From the NCBI RefSeq assembly GCF_000378185.1, contig NZ_KB899376.1, positions 710,357-774,356 of the forward strand: a stretch of DNA of 64,000 nt, written 5' to 3'. Both the position numbers and the translations under genes were made by a program. Under the pieces are notes generated by a model. That model did no database searches, was not told where the DNA came from, and was given only the letters and a program-made list of their open reading frames with translations. Positions 8,228 through 16,019 of the stretch are shown here, in pieces. This DNA comes from Salinimonas chungwhensis DSM 16280. Lineage in GTDB: Bacteria; Pseudomonadota; Gammaproteobacteria; Enterobacterales; Alteromonadaceae. Position 1 is the first letter of the stretch. Every line of letters begins with the position of its first letter.

Positions 8228-11185
8228 ATGTTTAACAAACTCACAGTCGCCACTGCGGTATCCGCAGCACTGGGCTTCCATGTAGCCGCTCAGGAAAATA
8301 GTAATGAAATAACTACGCAGAAAGTGAACACTCAACAGGAGCAACAGGTTGAACGTATTGATGTGACTGGTAGCCGCATCAAGGGTGTTGATCTTGAAGG
8401 TACTCAGCCTTTGACCGTATTGGATGAGGATTTCATAAAACGTTCCGGCGCCAACAGTATTTACGACTTACTTCGAGATGTTGCCCAGTTACGTGGCGGT
8501 ACAGGAACGTTTTCAACAGCGCAAAGTGGCAGTTTATCAAACTCAACACCAGCCGGTCAGTCGGCGGCAAGCCTGCGTGGTATGGGCCCGTCTTCCACCC
8601 TGACACTTGTCAACGGTCGACGTATCGCACCCAGTTCCTTTGCCGCTGGTACTGAAAACTTTGTTGATGTAAATTCTATTCCGCTGGGGGCCATTAAACG
8701 TATTGAAATTCTGGCAACTGGTGCTTCTGCGGTGTATGGCGCTGACGCGGTAGCCGGTGTTATCAATTATATTCTCAAAGATGATTTTGAGGGTTTCGAG
8801 CTTGATGCGAGTTACGGCAACAGCTTTCACAGCTCTGATGAAAGCCGGGCACAAATTAATGTGCTTTACGGTACAGAACTGGGTAACGGCAATCTGACAG
8901 TATTTGCCGATTATTTTGATCGCGCCGCCTTTCGGGCGATTGATCGGGACTACACCCGTGACCCCGTTCTGCAAAGCAGTTACTCTTATTTACCAAAGCT
9001 TGAAAACGCGCCCAACATCTATTATTTCTCACAGCAGGACTTACTCGAACTTCCCGCGCCAAATTGTAAAACACCATTGGTTACCACGGAGTTTGGTGAA
9101 GAAATCTGTGCTTACTATGGTAATCAGGATGACTATCTGGATACGCCGTTTGAAAGTGTTTCTGCCGGTGCCACTTACACTCATCAGTTTGACAGTCTAA
9201 CCTGGAAAACGGATGTATTTTTTAGTCAGACAGAGTCCACAGCCTATTCTTCACCATCCCCGATAAATCGTCTTGATGACAGTGATGGCCCATTTGTGCT
9301 TGAAGATGCGCTCTTCATGTTTGATCAGCCAGATGGCTCAAATTTTTATCTCGATCAGATGTATATCGACCCGTTTGATTCGGTGGCCGGCCGTGAAGTA
9401 TTTGGTTTTGGCTTTGATGCCCGCTTTACTAACCCGCGCACAGTAGGTATCGAAACCACAAATTACCGGCTGGTTAGCGAACTTTCCGGCGATATTGGTC
9501 AGTGGTACTGGGAGTCCGGTATAACCGTTTCCCGCTCTGAGTCCGAACAGGAAGTTGTTGCGGGGATCTACAATCGCTACAAGTTTCACGCGGCATTGAC
9601 CGGAGAGCTTTGTCAGGATGGTAGTATTGCCAGCTACGACGGCGATATGTTGACTTGTGCGCAAGGTGCACCCCGCCCGTTTTTTAACCCTTTTTTGCTC
9701 AATGATGCACAAAATGATGCAACTCTGGCGCTTACCGAAGCTTTTCCAACCCGAGATGGAGAAAGCGCGGTGTATGCCTGGGATGCCAATATCAACGGTG
9801 ATTTGTTCACTTGGGAGGCTGGTACTGTCAGCGCTGCGTTTGGGCTTGAGATGCGACGGGAAGAGTTATCAGACATCCCTTCTATGAATTCCAGGGCTCG
9901 CGCTGAAAATAATTACCTGGTGGATGTATTTGGATTTGGCTCTAGTGTGGCTGAAGCAGATCGCACTCAATGGGGCGCATTTGCAGAATTTTTTATCCCT
10001 GTTCATGACACGTTCGAAGTTCAGCTAGCCGGTCGCTACGATCATTTTGATGATTTTGGCGGTACCTTCAACCCGAAAGTAGGCTTCACATTTCGTCCGA
10101 TTGACAGTGTCATTTTCAGAGGCTCCTGGTCGACATCATTTCGCGCACCCTCGCTTACACAGGCTGGTATAGAGCTTCGTACCACTACATCAACATTTGA
10201 TTGTGCGGTAAATCAGGCAGTCGCAGACCTTTACTGCATGGGTGATGGCACAGAAGTAACGGTAAATACACTGGAGCTGGGTAATGACGCGCTGCGTGCT
10301 GAAGAATCAGAAGCCATTAGCATCGGATTTGGCTGGAGTCCGGGCGAAAATACGAATCTGACAGTGGATTACTGGCAATTTGATCACGAAGACGTAATTG
10401 ATACCAACATGACAGCGGTACTGGATCGCGCGCTTACCGATTCATCTTTGCGGCACTGCGGCCTGGTACCTACCGACGCTCAGGGGATCGCGTACGAGCA
10501 GGAAGTCTGCGATGTTACGGATGCGGCCGGTTTGACTATTGAACAATCCGGGGCAGATCTTGGGCAAATACTTGATGCTTACATTGCAGAATTTAATCCA
10601 CGTGAAAATGAGCTTTTCCTGCCCCTATCCAGAGATCATGTCATTCCGTTAGAGAACACCGGCACCCAGGAGCTAAGTGGCTTCGATGTTAAATTTGATC
10701 ATCGTTTTGAAATGGACATCGCCGATATCATTTTGCGCGCTGATGCGACGCATTACATCAAGTATGAAAGAAACCGTCCTGGCTCAGACAGCATTGAGTC
10801 CCTGGCCGGTACTTACCGTTACCCGGAAAATGTTGCAACGTTCTCGATTACCTGGAGTGCTGAAGATTACTATGTGCGTCTCAATGCCAATTATACCGAC
10901 AGTTATCTTGACGATATCGAAGGCTTGCGAGGCCGTGAAATTGATGAGCTTATCGAGCTTGGGGCTATCGCAGAGGCTAATGATACGCGCCAGATTGACG
11001 ACTGGCTTACCTGGGATTTGTCGGCAGGTGTGGATATCAGTAAGGCTCTGACGATACGTGCAAACATCGACAATATCACTGATGAAGTGCCGCCTCGGGC
11101 GTATGCTTCAGCCAGAGGCTTTGATGCGATCAATCATGACGCACTAGGTGCAATTTACCGGGTTGGTTTAACCTATCGCTTTTAG
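8228..11185 (+). CDS. TonB-dependent receptor, probably for cyanophycin fragments
   Basis: The 985-residue outer-membrane receptor has a signal peptide (MFNKLTVATAVSAALGFHVAAQ), a TonB-box-like segment VERIDVTGSRIKG near residue 42, a plug domain to about residue 175 (DEDFIKRSGANSIYDLLRD, LRGMGPSSTLTLVNGRRI, IKRIEILATGASAVYGADAVAGVINYILK), and a long beta-barrel that ends in GLTYRF with terminal aromatic Phe. It belongs to the large receptor group common in Alteromonadales that includes peptide and polysaccharide importers. The gene is divergent from a secreted cyanophycinase and followed by a permease and a dipeptidase, so beta-Asp-Arg dipeptides or short cyanophycin pieces are the likely cargo; this is inference from context. 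A possible ribosome site CCAGG precedes the ATG. Confidence 0.85.
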   Translation: MFNKLTVATAVSAALGFHVAAQENSNEITTQKVNTQQEQQVERIDVTGSRIKGVDLEGTQPLTVLDEDFIKRSGANSIYDLLRDVAQLRGGTGTFSTAQSGSLSNSTPAGQSAASLRGMGPSSTLTLVNGRRIAPSSFAAGTENFVDVNSIPLGAIKRIEILATGASAVYGADAVAGVINYILKDDFEGFELDASYGNSFHSSDESRAQINVLYGTELGNGNLTVFADYFDRAAFRAIDRDYTRDPVLQSSYSYLPKLENAPNIYYFSQQDLLELPAPNCKTPLVTTEFGEEICAYYGNQDDYLDTPFESVSAGATYTHQFDSLTWKTDVFFSQTESTAYSSPSPINRLDDSDGPFVLEDALFMFDQPDGSNFYLDQMYIDPFDSVAGREVFGFGFDARFTNPRTVGIETTNYRLVSELSGDIGQWYWESGITVSRSESEQEVVAGIYNRYKFHAALTGELCQDGSIASYDGDMLTCAQGAPRPFFNPFLLNDAQNDATLALTEAFPTRDGESAVYAWDANINGDLFTWEAGTVSAAFGLEMRREELSDIPSMNSRARAENNYLVDVFGFGSSVAEADRTQWGAFAEFFIPVHDTFEVQLAGRYDHFDDFGGTFNPKVGFTFRPIDSVIFRGSWSTSFRAPSLTQAGIELRTTTSTFDCAVNQAVADLYCMGDGTEVTVNTLELGNDALRAEESEAISIGFGWSPGENTNLTVDYWQFDHEDVIDTNMTAVLDRALTDSSLRHCGLVPTDAQGIAYEQEVCDVTDAAGLTIEQSGADLGQILDAYIAEFNPRENELFLPLSRDHVIPLENTGTQELSGFDVKFDHRFEMDIADIILRADATHYIKYERNRPGSDSIESLAGTYRYPENVATFSITWSAEDYYVRLNANYTDSYLDDIEGLRGREIDELIELGAIAEANDTRQIDDWLTWDLSAGVDISKALTIRANIDNITDEVPPRAYASARGFDAINHDALGAIYRVGLTYRF

Positions 11186-11186
11186 C

Positions 11187-11246
11187 GATGGCGTTAACCG
11201 CCATCACGGTTGTCATCTTGCCGGGCGAACCTACTTGGCGCCCGGC
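11187..11246 (+). promoter_or_regulatory. Two tandem hairpins between receptor and permease genes
   Basis: Hairpin one is GATGGCG-ttaac-CGCCATC (11187-11193 and 11199-11205), starting 2 bases after the receptor stop. Hairpin two is GCCGGGCG (11220-11227) with CGCCCGGC (11239-11246). Neither has a T-run. They end 5 bases before the permease ribosome site, and could stabilise the upstream message or lower expression of the downstream genes. Confidence 0.6.
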
Positions 11247-11263
11247 ATCTCAGGAAGTCATTC

Positions 11264-12673
11264 ATGTCATCTCAGATGAAGTCTCACACTTTTCCCAGCG
11301 CCAGCGTTATTTTGCTCTCGGTGGCTATTATTGCCTATTTGAGCGCATTTCTGGTAACGCCCGGCTTTTTCGACATTGCTGATGAGAATCAGGATGTAGG
11401 GTTAAGCCAGTTTGTATACGCCAATGATAAAGGTGGCGCCCGGCTCTTTGGTGAGCAGGGTAATATTGGTTTGCTCAATGTACTATTTGAAGGAATGGTA
11501 GCGGGCAATAAATTTGGTGCCACCATTGGTGTTGCTGCCTTTATTCTCATTACTGGTGGTGCGTTTGGTGTGCTGATGCACACCGGTGCCATTAATCGTG
11601 GTGTACTTGCTCTGGTAGCGCGAACCCAACGATTTGAAAGTCTCTTCCTGCCGCTGTTATTTATTTGTTTTTCTCTGGGCGGTGCAATTTTTGGAATGGG
11701 CGAAGAAGCCATTGCTTTTTGCATTGTACTATTGCCCGTCATGCGCCAGTTGGGATACAACGCGCAGGTGACTGTACTGGTAACTTACGTTGCAACGCAG
11801 ATTGGCTTTGCCACATCGTGGATGAACCCATTTAGCATTGCGATAGCTCAATCCATCGCCGATATTCCGGTATTTTCAGGCGCTTCGGTGCGTATTGCCG
11901 CATGGCTATGCTTTACCGCCGCGGGGTTAATTTTCCTGCTTCGATATGCCGCAAAAACCCGTGCGGAAAAAGCCCCGCCAGAACATCCGATGGCTCACCG
12001 CCTCGTCCTGACAGATAAGCTGATACTGATGTCTTTTATAACGGTTATAGGCTGGGTTATATGGGGAGTTATTGTTCGTCAGTATTATATTCCTGAGCTT
12101 GCGGCGCAATTCTTTACGCTGGGTGTTGTAGTGGCAATAATCGCCAGAGTCGGTCAGGGCACCAGCTTTAGTCAAAGCGCCGATAAATTTGTTGACGGCG
12201 CACAGGAGTTGCTACCAGCCGCATTACTTGTGGCTCTGGCCAAAGGTATCGTCTTACTGCTGGGAGGCAACGATCTGCAGGCACCTTCGGTGTTAAATAC
12301 TGTGCTTTTTCATTGTGCCGCGGCATTGTCTTCGGCCCCTGACTTACTTACCGCCTGGGGAATGTTTGCGTTTCAAAGCCTGTTCAATTTTTTCGTGGCT
12401 TCTGGTTCTGGGCAAGCCGCCATCACCATGCCAATTATGGCACCGCTGGGCGATCTACTTAATATCAGCCGCCAAACAGTCGTGCTTGCGTTTCAGCTTG
12501 GTGATGGACTGACCAACATTATTATTCCCACCTCAGCCAGCCTGATTGGTTGCCTTGGCGTCGTCAAACTGGACTGGGCTAACTGGGTTGCCACTATCTG
12601 GCGTTTTCAGTTGTGTCTTTTCGCGCTTGCCAGTTGTTTTGTCGTAGGCGCTCACCTTTTCAATTACTCTTAA
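11264..12673 (+). CDS. YfcC-family permease (basic amino acid / dipeptide transporter)
   Basis: The 469-residue inner-membrane protein has about 12 hydrophobic segments. It carries YfcC-family signatures: GANKFGATIGVAAFILITGGAFGVLMHTGAI-like region near residues 80-115 (written AGNKFGATIGVAAF in part), SLGGAIFGMGEEAIAF, and TQIGFATSWMNPFSIAIAQSIA. I chose the ATG at 11264 because AGGAA lies 7 bases upstream; in-frame codons before it have no support. YfcC proteins are annotated as putative basic amino acid or C4-dicarboxylate carriers, few with proven substrates. The position between a receptor for probable beta-Asp-Arg and a cytoplasmic isoaspartyl dipeptidase suggests it carries the dipeptide across the inner membrane; this is inference. 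The dipeptidase start follows its stop by only 3 bases. Confidence 0.8.
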   Translation: MSSQMKSHTFPSASVILLSVAIIAYLSAFLVTPGFFDIADENQDVGLSQFVYANDKGGARLFGEQGNIGLLNVLFEGMVAGNKFGATIGVAAFILITGGAFGVLMHTGAINRGVLALVARTQRFESLFLPLLFICFSLGGAIFGMGEEAIAFCIVLLPVMRQLGYNAQVTVLVTYVATQIGFATSWMNPFSIAIAQSIADIPVFSGASVRIAAWLCFTAAGLIFLLRYAAKTRAEKAPPEHPMAHRLVLTDKLILMSFITVIGWVIWGVIVRQYYIPELAAQFFTLGVVVAIIARVGQGTSFSQSADKFVDGAQELLPAALLVALAKGIVLLLGGNDLQAPSVLNTVLFHCAAALSSAPDLLTAWGMFAFQSLFNFFVASGSGQAAITMPIMAPLGDLLNISRQTVVLAFQLGDGLTNIIIPTSASLIGCLGVVKLDWANWVATIWRFQLCLFALASCFVVGAHLFNYS

Positions 12674-12676
12674 ATA

Positions 12677-13852
12677 ATGGTTTCTATGTTAACACTTATT
12701 AAAAATGCCGATGTTTACTCACCGCAGCCTTTAGGGCAGCAGGACATGCTAATTGCCGGCCAGCACATACTATCCATCGCCCCGTCAATCGAACTAAATA
12801 CCAATGTTGCTGTGACATGCATTGATGCCTCAGGATGTATTATCACGCCGGGATTTGTAGACTCGCTGGTACATGTTTGTGGCGGCGGCGGCGAAGACGG
12901 GTTTGCCAGCCGCACACCCGAGATGCAACTGACCGATGCAACCTTATCAGGCATTACCACAGTAGTCGGTGCGCTGGGCACTGATTCAATAGCCAGAACG
13001 CATTCGAATCTGGTTGCTAAAACAAAAGGCCTAAGAGAAGAGGGGCTTAATGCCTACTGTTACACCGGCTCGTATCATTTCCCGGCCCCTACTCTCACCC
13101 AGTCTTTAGAAAATGACATTATGTTTGTCGACGAAATAATTGGGGTGGGCGAAGTCGCCATCAGCGATCACCGCAGCTCTCAGCCGTGCGCTCAACGTCT
13201 TGCTGAACTGGCATCCCATGCTCGCGTCGCCGGCATGCTGAGCAAAAAACGTGCGCCAGTCAGTATCCATGTCGGCCCTGCAGATACCCATCTTGCACTG
13301 CTTCACGAGGTAGCTGAAAATTATGATGTTCCACTGAATCGTTTTTATCCAACGCACATTAACCGAAACCGCGCGCTACTTGATGCAGGAATCCGTTTTG
13401 CTGCCGGTGGCGGCACCATTGATTTTACTACCAGTACCACAGAGTATGATCTTGCGCACGGCGAGTACGCAGCGGCGGCAGCCCTGGCTTACGCATTAAA
13501 CGCCAACACCGATCCCACTCGGCTTACCATGAGTTCAGATGGCCACGCTAGCTTACCGGTGTTTGATGATAGTAATAACCTTATCGGACTGGAAGTGGGA
13601 CGGGAAGTCTCGTTGCTCGATGCTTTTGTGGATGCAGTTAAAAAATATGGTGTGCCGCTGGAGCATGCATTGATGTCAGTGACGTCAAATCCAGCAGATG
13701 TGTTGGGAATTAAAAAAGGCCAGCTTGCTGCAGGCGCTGATGCAGATTTGCTGATTTTAGACAGCCAGCGTCTTCGCCCCATACATGTTTTCAGCCGTGG
13801 TCAGCACATGGTAGAAGAAGGAAAAGCGATTATAACCGGTCGGTTTGAATAA
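12677..13852 (+). CDS. iadA: Isoaspartyl dipeptidase with altered metal site
   Basis: The 391-residue protein aligns over its whole length with E. coli IadA, an amidohydrolase that splits beta-aspartyl dipeptides. Substrate residues are kept: Glu in GGGGEDG, Tyr in TGSYHFP, Arg in ISDHRSS, Arg in HINRN, and Ser after the catalytic Asp in SSDGHAS. Metal ligands are mixed: the second His of the HxH motif, His in SIHVG, His in PTHINRN and Asp in SSDG are present, but the first HxH His is Leu (DSLVHV) and the carboxylated Lys is Glu (GEVAISDHR). I checked both codons, CTG and GAA. The gene starts 3 bases after the permease stop without a clear ribosome site, so coupled translation is likely. In context it would release Asp and Arg from imported beta-Asp-Arg. 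An ATG at 12686 is an alternative start. Confidence 0.85.
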   Translation: MVSMLTLIKNADVYSPQPLGQQDMLIAGQHILSIAPSIELNTNVAVTCIDASGCIITPGFVDSLVHVCGGGGEDGFASRTPEMQLTDATLSGITTVVGALGTDSIARTHSNLVAKTKGLREEGLNAYCYTGSYHFPAPTLTQSLENDIMFVDEIIGVGEVAISDHRSSQPCAQRLAELASHARVAGMLSKKRAPVSIHVGPADTHLALLHEVAENYDVPLNRFYPTHINRNRALLDAGIRFAAGGGTIDFTTSTTEYDLAHGEYAAAAALAYALNANTDPTRLTMSSDGHASLPVFDDSNNLIGLEVGREVSLLDAFVDAVKKYGVPLEHALMSVTSNPADVLGIKKGQLAAGADADLLILDSQRLRPIHVFSRGQHMVEEGKAIITGRFE

Positions 13853-13959
13853 CGATACCTCGCCATCGTTGTCGATCTGCTGCAATACCGCTACCAAAAG
13901 AACCATATACGCACATTACAAGTAGTTAATATGCAGCACTTAACGAAGGTATAGCGGTA

Positions 13960-14538
13960 ATGAGTCACGAAAATATAATGGATTTGCTGGATACGCTGGT
14001 AGAAGATACAAACGATGAAGTTACGGTAGATGATGTCGTGGCCAACTTCAAGGAAAGAGGATTCGGCCCCCTCATTCTGATACCGGCGCTTATTGCATTA
14101 TTACCCACAGGCGCTATTCCCGGTGTTCCCACCGTTTGCGGTATTACACTTTTTCTGGTCTGTATACAGATCGCCGGTGGCAGGAGTCATCCCTGGCTGC
14201 CTGCTCGTTTAAGAAACCGTTCTATCTCTCACGATAAACTGGTCAAAGCAGCCGATAAAGCCCGGCCCTATGTGAAAAAGCTGGAATCTCTGTTTCATCC
14301 AAGATTTACGAAACTGACCGAGTCACCGGCAAAAAACGTCGTTGCTTTTTACTGCGGCGTTGTTGCTCTGTGCATGATTCCATTAGAAGCGATGCCCTTT
14401 GCCGCTGCGCTACCTGCGTTTGCGTTATGTATTACCGCCATTGGTATTACTAACTGTGATGGTCTGGTTATGACCATTGGCCTTGTCCTTCAGGCGAGTA
14501 CGGGTATCTTACTTTTTCAGGTAATAGGCATGCTTTGA
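13960..14538 (+). CDS. ExoD-family exopolysaccharide synthesis protein
   Basis: The 192-residue membrane protein matches the ExoD family: an acidic N-terminal helix (MDLLDTLVEDTNDEVTVDDVVANFKERGFG), then hydrophobic segments PLILIPALIALLPTGAIPGVPTVCGITLFLVCIQ, a cytoplasmic loop (GGRSHPWLPARLRNRSISHDKL), and two or three further helices. The P-TGAIPGVPT motif is typical. ExoD was named from rhizobial exopolysaccharide mutants, but its biochemical role is not known. It follows the dipeptidase after 107 bases and probably has its own promoter, so it need not belong to the cyanophycin locus. Its stop is 2 bases from the end of the opposite gene. Confidence 0.8.
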   Translation: MSHENIMDLLDTLVEDTNDEVTVDDVVANFKERGFGPLILIPALIALLPTGAIPGVPTVCGITLFLVCIQIAGGRSHPWLPARLRNRSISHDKLVKAADKARPYVKKLESLFHPRFTKLTESPAKNVVAFYCGVVALCMIPLEAMPFAAALPAFALCITAIGITNCDGLVMTIGLVLQASTGILLFQVIGML

Positions 14539-14540
14539 TA

Positions 14541-14840
14541 TTAGCGCAGTCGCTCAATAGCCGGTAGTGAGTAATACTTATCCGGGTCCGAAGCTTTCAG
14601 CGAGTCGAGCTGCTGTTGCTTGTTATCTCGCGCCTGCCTGCTGTAGCCAAACACATCATTATGCGCTGCATCAATGGTCTCTCTGGCTTCCTGCTTACTG
14701 ATAATACCCAGCGTCTGCCCGGCGTGGATAAAGCCTTCCAGCCTGTACCAGCGGGGTGTATCTTCTTTACCCTGACGGCTCAGCCTGTAGACCTGCAGTA
14801 ACTCTTCGCGACAATGCGCTAAATACGCTGTTTTATCCAT
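14541..14840 (-). CDS. Hypothetical protein, third gene of the EVE cluster
   Basis: The 99-residue product starts MDKTAYLAHCREELLQVYRL. I chose the ATG at 14840 because AGGAA lies 8 bases upstream; longer forms have no ribosome site. It is mostly helical and charged, with a repeated theme RYRLEGFIHAG-type core (written PRWYRLEGFIHAGQTLGIISKQEARETI) and no signal peptide or membrane segment. I do not recognise a named family with certainty. It begins 2 bases after the nucleotidyltransferase stop on the same strand and is surely co-transcribed with it and with the EVE gene. Confidence 0.65.
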   Translation of the reverse strand: MDKTAYLAHCREELLQVYRLSRQGKEDTPRWYRLEGFIHAGQTLGIISKQEARETIDAAHNDVFGYSRQARDNKQQQLDSLKASDPDKYYSLPAIERLR

Positions 14841-14842
14841 AC

Positions 14843-15412
14843 TTAACATTCCTGTTCTGGCCAGATGACCGACAACGCCGGCCATTGCCTGCACCATCCT
14901 TTTTGTTCAATACGTGTTCTGAACACCGCGGCGCGGGGAAACGCCGGGTTAATCATGATTGTTTTCTGCCAATTTTGCTGTAACCCATATGGCGCGTAGT
15001 ATGCCAATTCATTGTTTTGCAGCCAGACTGCCACACAGGTGGGCAACTCAACCCAGCGGCGGACCCCATCAAACACACTTGTATAAGGCTGATGGCCATG
15101 CCGGTGATGCATGCGGGCCTGATTACGCACTTCCCAGTTCGCCTCAGGCACCTTCATTTTGAGCATTTTAGCCAGCTTATTTTCTTTAGCCCGGCAAGTA
15201 TCTGTTGGATCAAAATAGACCACATCAACATCATTGAGTAAGGTGGCACAAGGGTAATGATGTAAGGCGTCCCAAATCAAATTGCGTAAAAAACCTGCGC
15301 CAATCATACCCTGAGGTAAGTCGAGCGATTGCACCGCCTGCAGACATGCCATGCGCAGTGAATTCTGCTTTACCAATTGGGAGGTTTGAATGATAGCCTG
15401 CTGCTCAGTCAC
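14843..15412 (-). CDS. Nucleotidyltransferase family protein (DUF925 / NTP_transf_6)
   Basis: The 189-residue protein contains the DUF925 nucleotidyltransferase-like pattern: MIGAGFLRNLIWDALHH near residue 50, then LNDVDVVYFDP, in which the two aspartates correspond to the metal-binding pair of the fold, and WEVRNQARMHHRHGHQPY. Members have a minimal nucleotidyltransferase fold and no proven substrate. The start is best placed at the GTG at 15412: AGGAG lies 5 bases upstream, and the start overlaps the EVE gene end by 8 bases. An in-frame ATG at 15457 has a poor ribosome site. The overlap implies coupled expression with the EVE protein. Confidence 0.75.
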   Translation of the reverse strand: MTEQQAIIQTSQLVKQNSLRMACLQAVQSLDLPQGMIGAGFLRNLIWDALHHYPCATLLNDVDVVYFDPTDTCRAKENKLAKMLKMKVPEANWEVRNQARMHHRHGHQPYTSVFDGVRRWVELPTCVAVWLQNNELAYYAPYGLQQNWQKTIMINPAFPRAAVFRTRIEQKGWCRQWPALSVIWPEQEC

Positions 15413-15878
15413 GGGGGCTCCTGGCGGCGCTGACCAGAGCATTCCATTCTTTTTCACACACTGGCATCACCGACAGTCGATGGCCTTTTTTCACAAGTGG
15501 CAATTGCTCTATTTCCGGCATTTTCTTAATAAATTTAAGCGTAAGTATTTGTGAAAATTTTTCTTTGAATAGGACATCCACCCGATACCAGCGCGGATTA
15601 TCCGGTTCTGATTTTGGGTCAAAATAGGCTGATTCAGGGTCAAACTGGCTATAGTCTGGATAACCAGCGCGAGCGATAGTAGCGATACCGGCTACTCCCA
15701 CCTCGTTGCAGCTGGAGTGGTAAATCAGCACCTCGTCATCCATGGCCACCTCATCACGCAAAAAATTCCGTGCCTGGTAGTTCCTGACTCCATCCCAGGG
15801 CTCGGTCTGATTGGGCCGGGCCATTAAATCGTCAATGGAAAAAGCAGCAGGTTCAGTTTTAAATAACCAATAGGCCAT
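15405..15878 (-). CDS. EVE domain-containing protein
   Basis: The 157-residue protein starts MAYWLFKTEPAAFSIDDL, the classic EVE-domain N-terminus, and continues with WDGVRNYQARNFLRD, DEVLIYHSS, VGVAGIATI and the C-terminal LVKKGHRLSVMPVCEKEW. EVE domains are PUA-like folds with an aromatic cage; characterised relatives bind modified bases such as 5-methylcytosine in DNA. Some are parts of defence systems, but single-domain forms like this one are widespread housekeeping genes. The ATG at 15878 is supported by homology and by GGAA upstream; the longer frame to 16079 runs into the start of the opposite gene. It is the first gene of a three-gene cluster. Confidence 0.88.
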   Translation of the reverse strand: MAYWLFKTEPAAFSIDDLMARPNQTEPWDGVRNYQARNFLRDEVAMDDEVLIYHSSCNEVGVAGIATIARAGYPDYSQFDPESAYFDPKSEPDNPRWYRVDVLFKEKFSQILTLKFIKKMPEIEQLPLVKKGHRLSVMPVCEKEWNALVSAARSPRD

Positions 15879-16019
15879 AAAATTCCATATCATTAGATAA
15901 AATGAGAAGGATAGCACAACACAATATCCATTAAACTTTCCGTATTTATGCTGACCGCCAGTGGATCTCCCTGGGACGAGTGGTACAATGCCGGCCGTTT
16001 TGTACTCTATTGTGACCCT

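Noticed and set aside
14541-15878. EVE cluster as a defence system
   Set aside because: There is no restriction, nuclease or other defence gene beside it, and single-domain EVE proteins are common outside defence islands.
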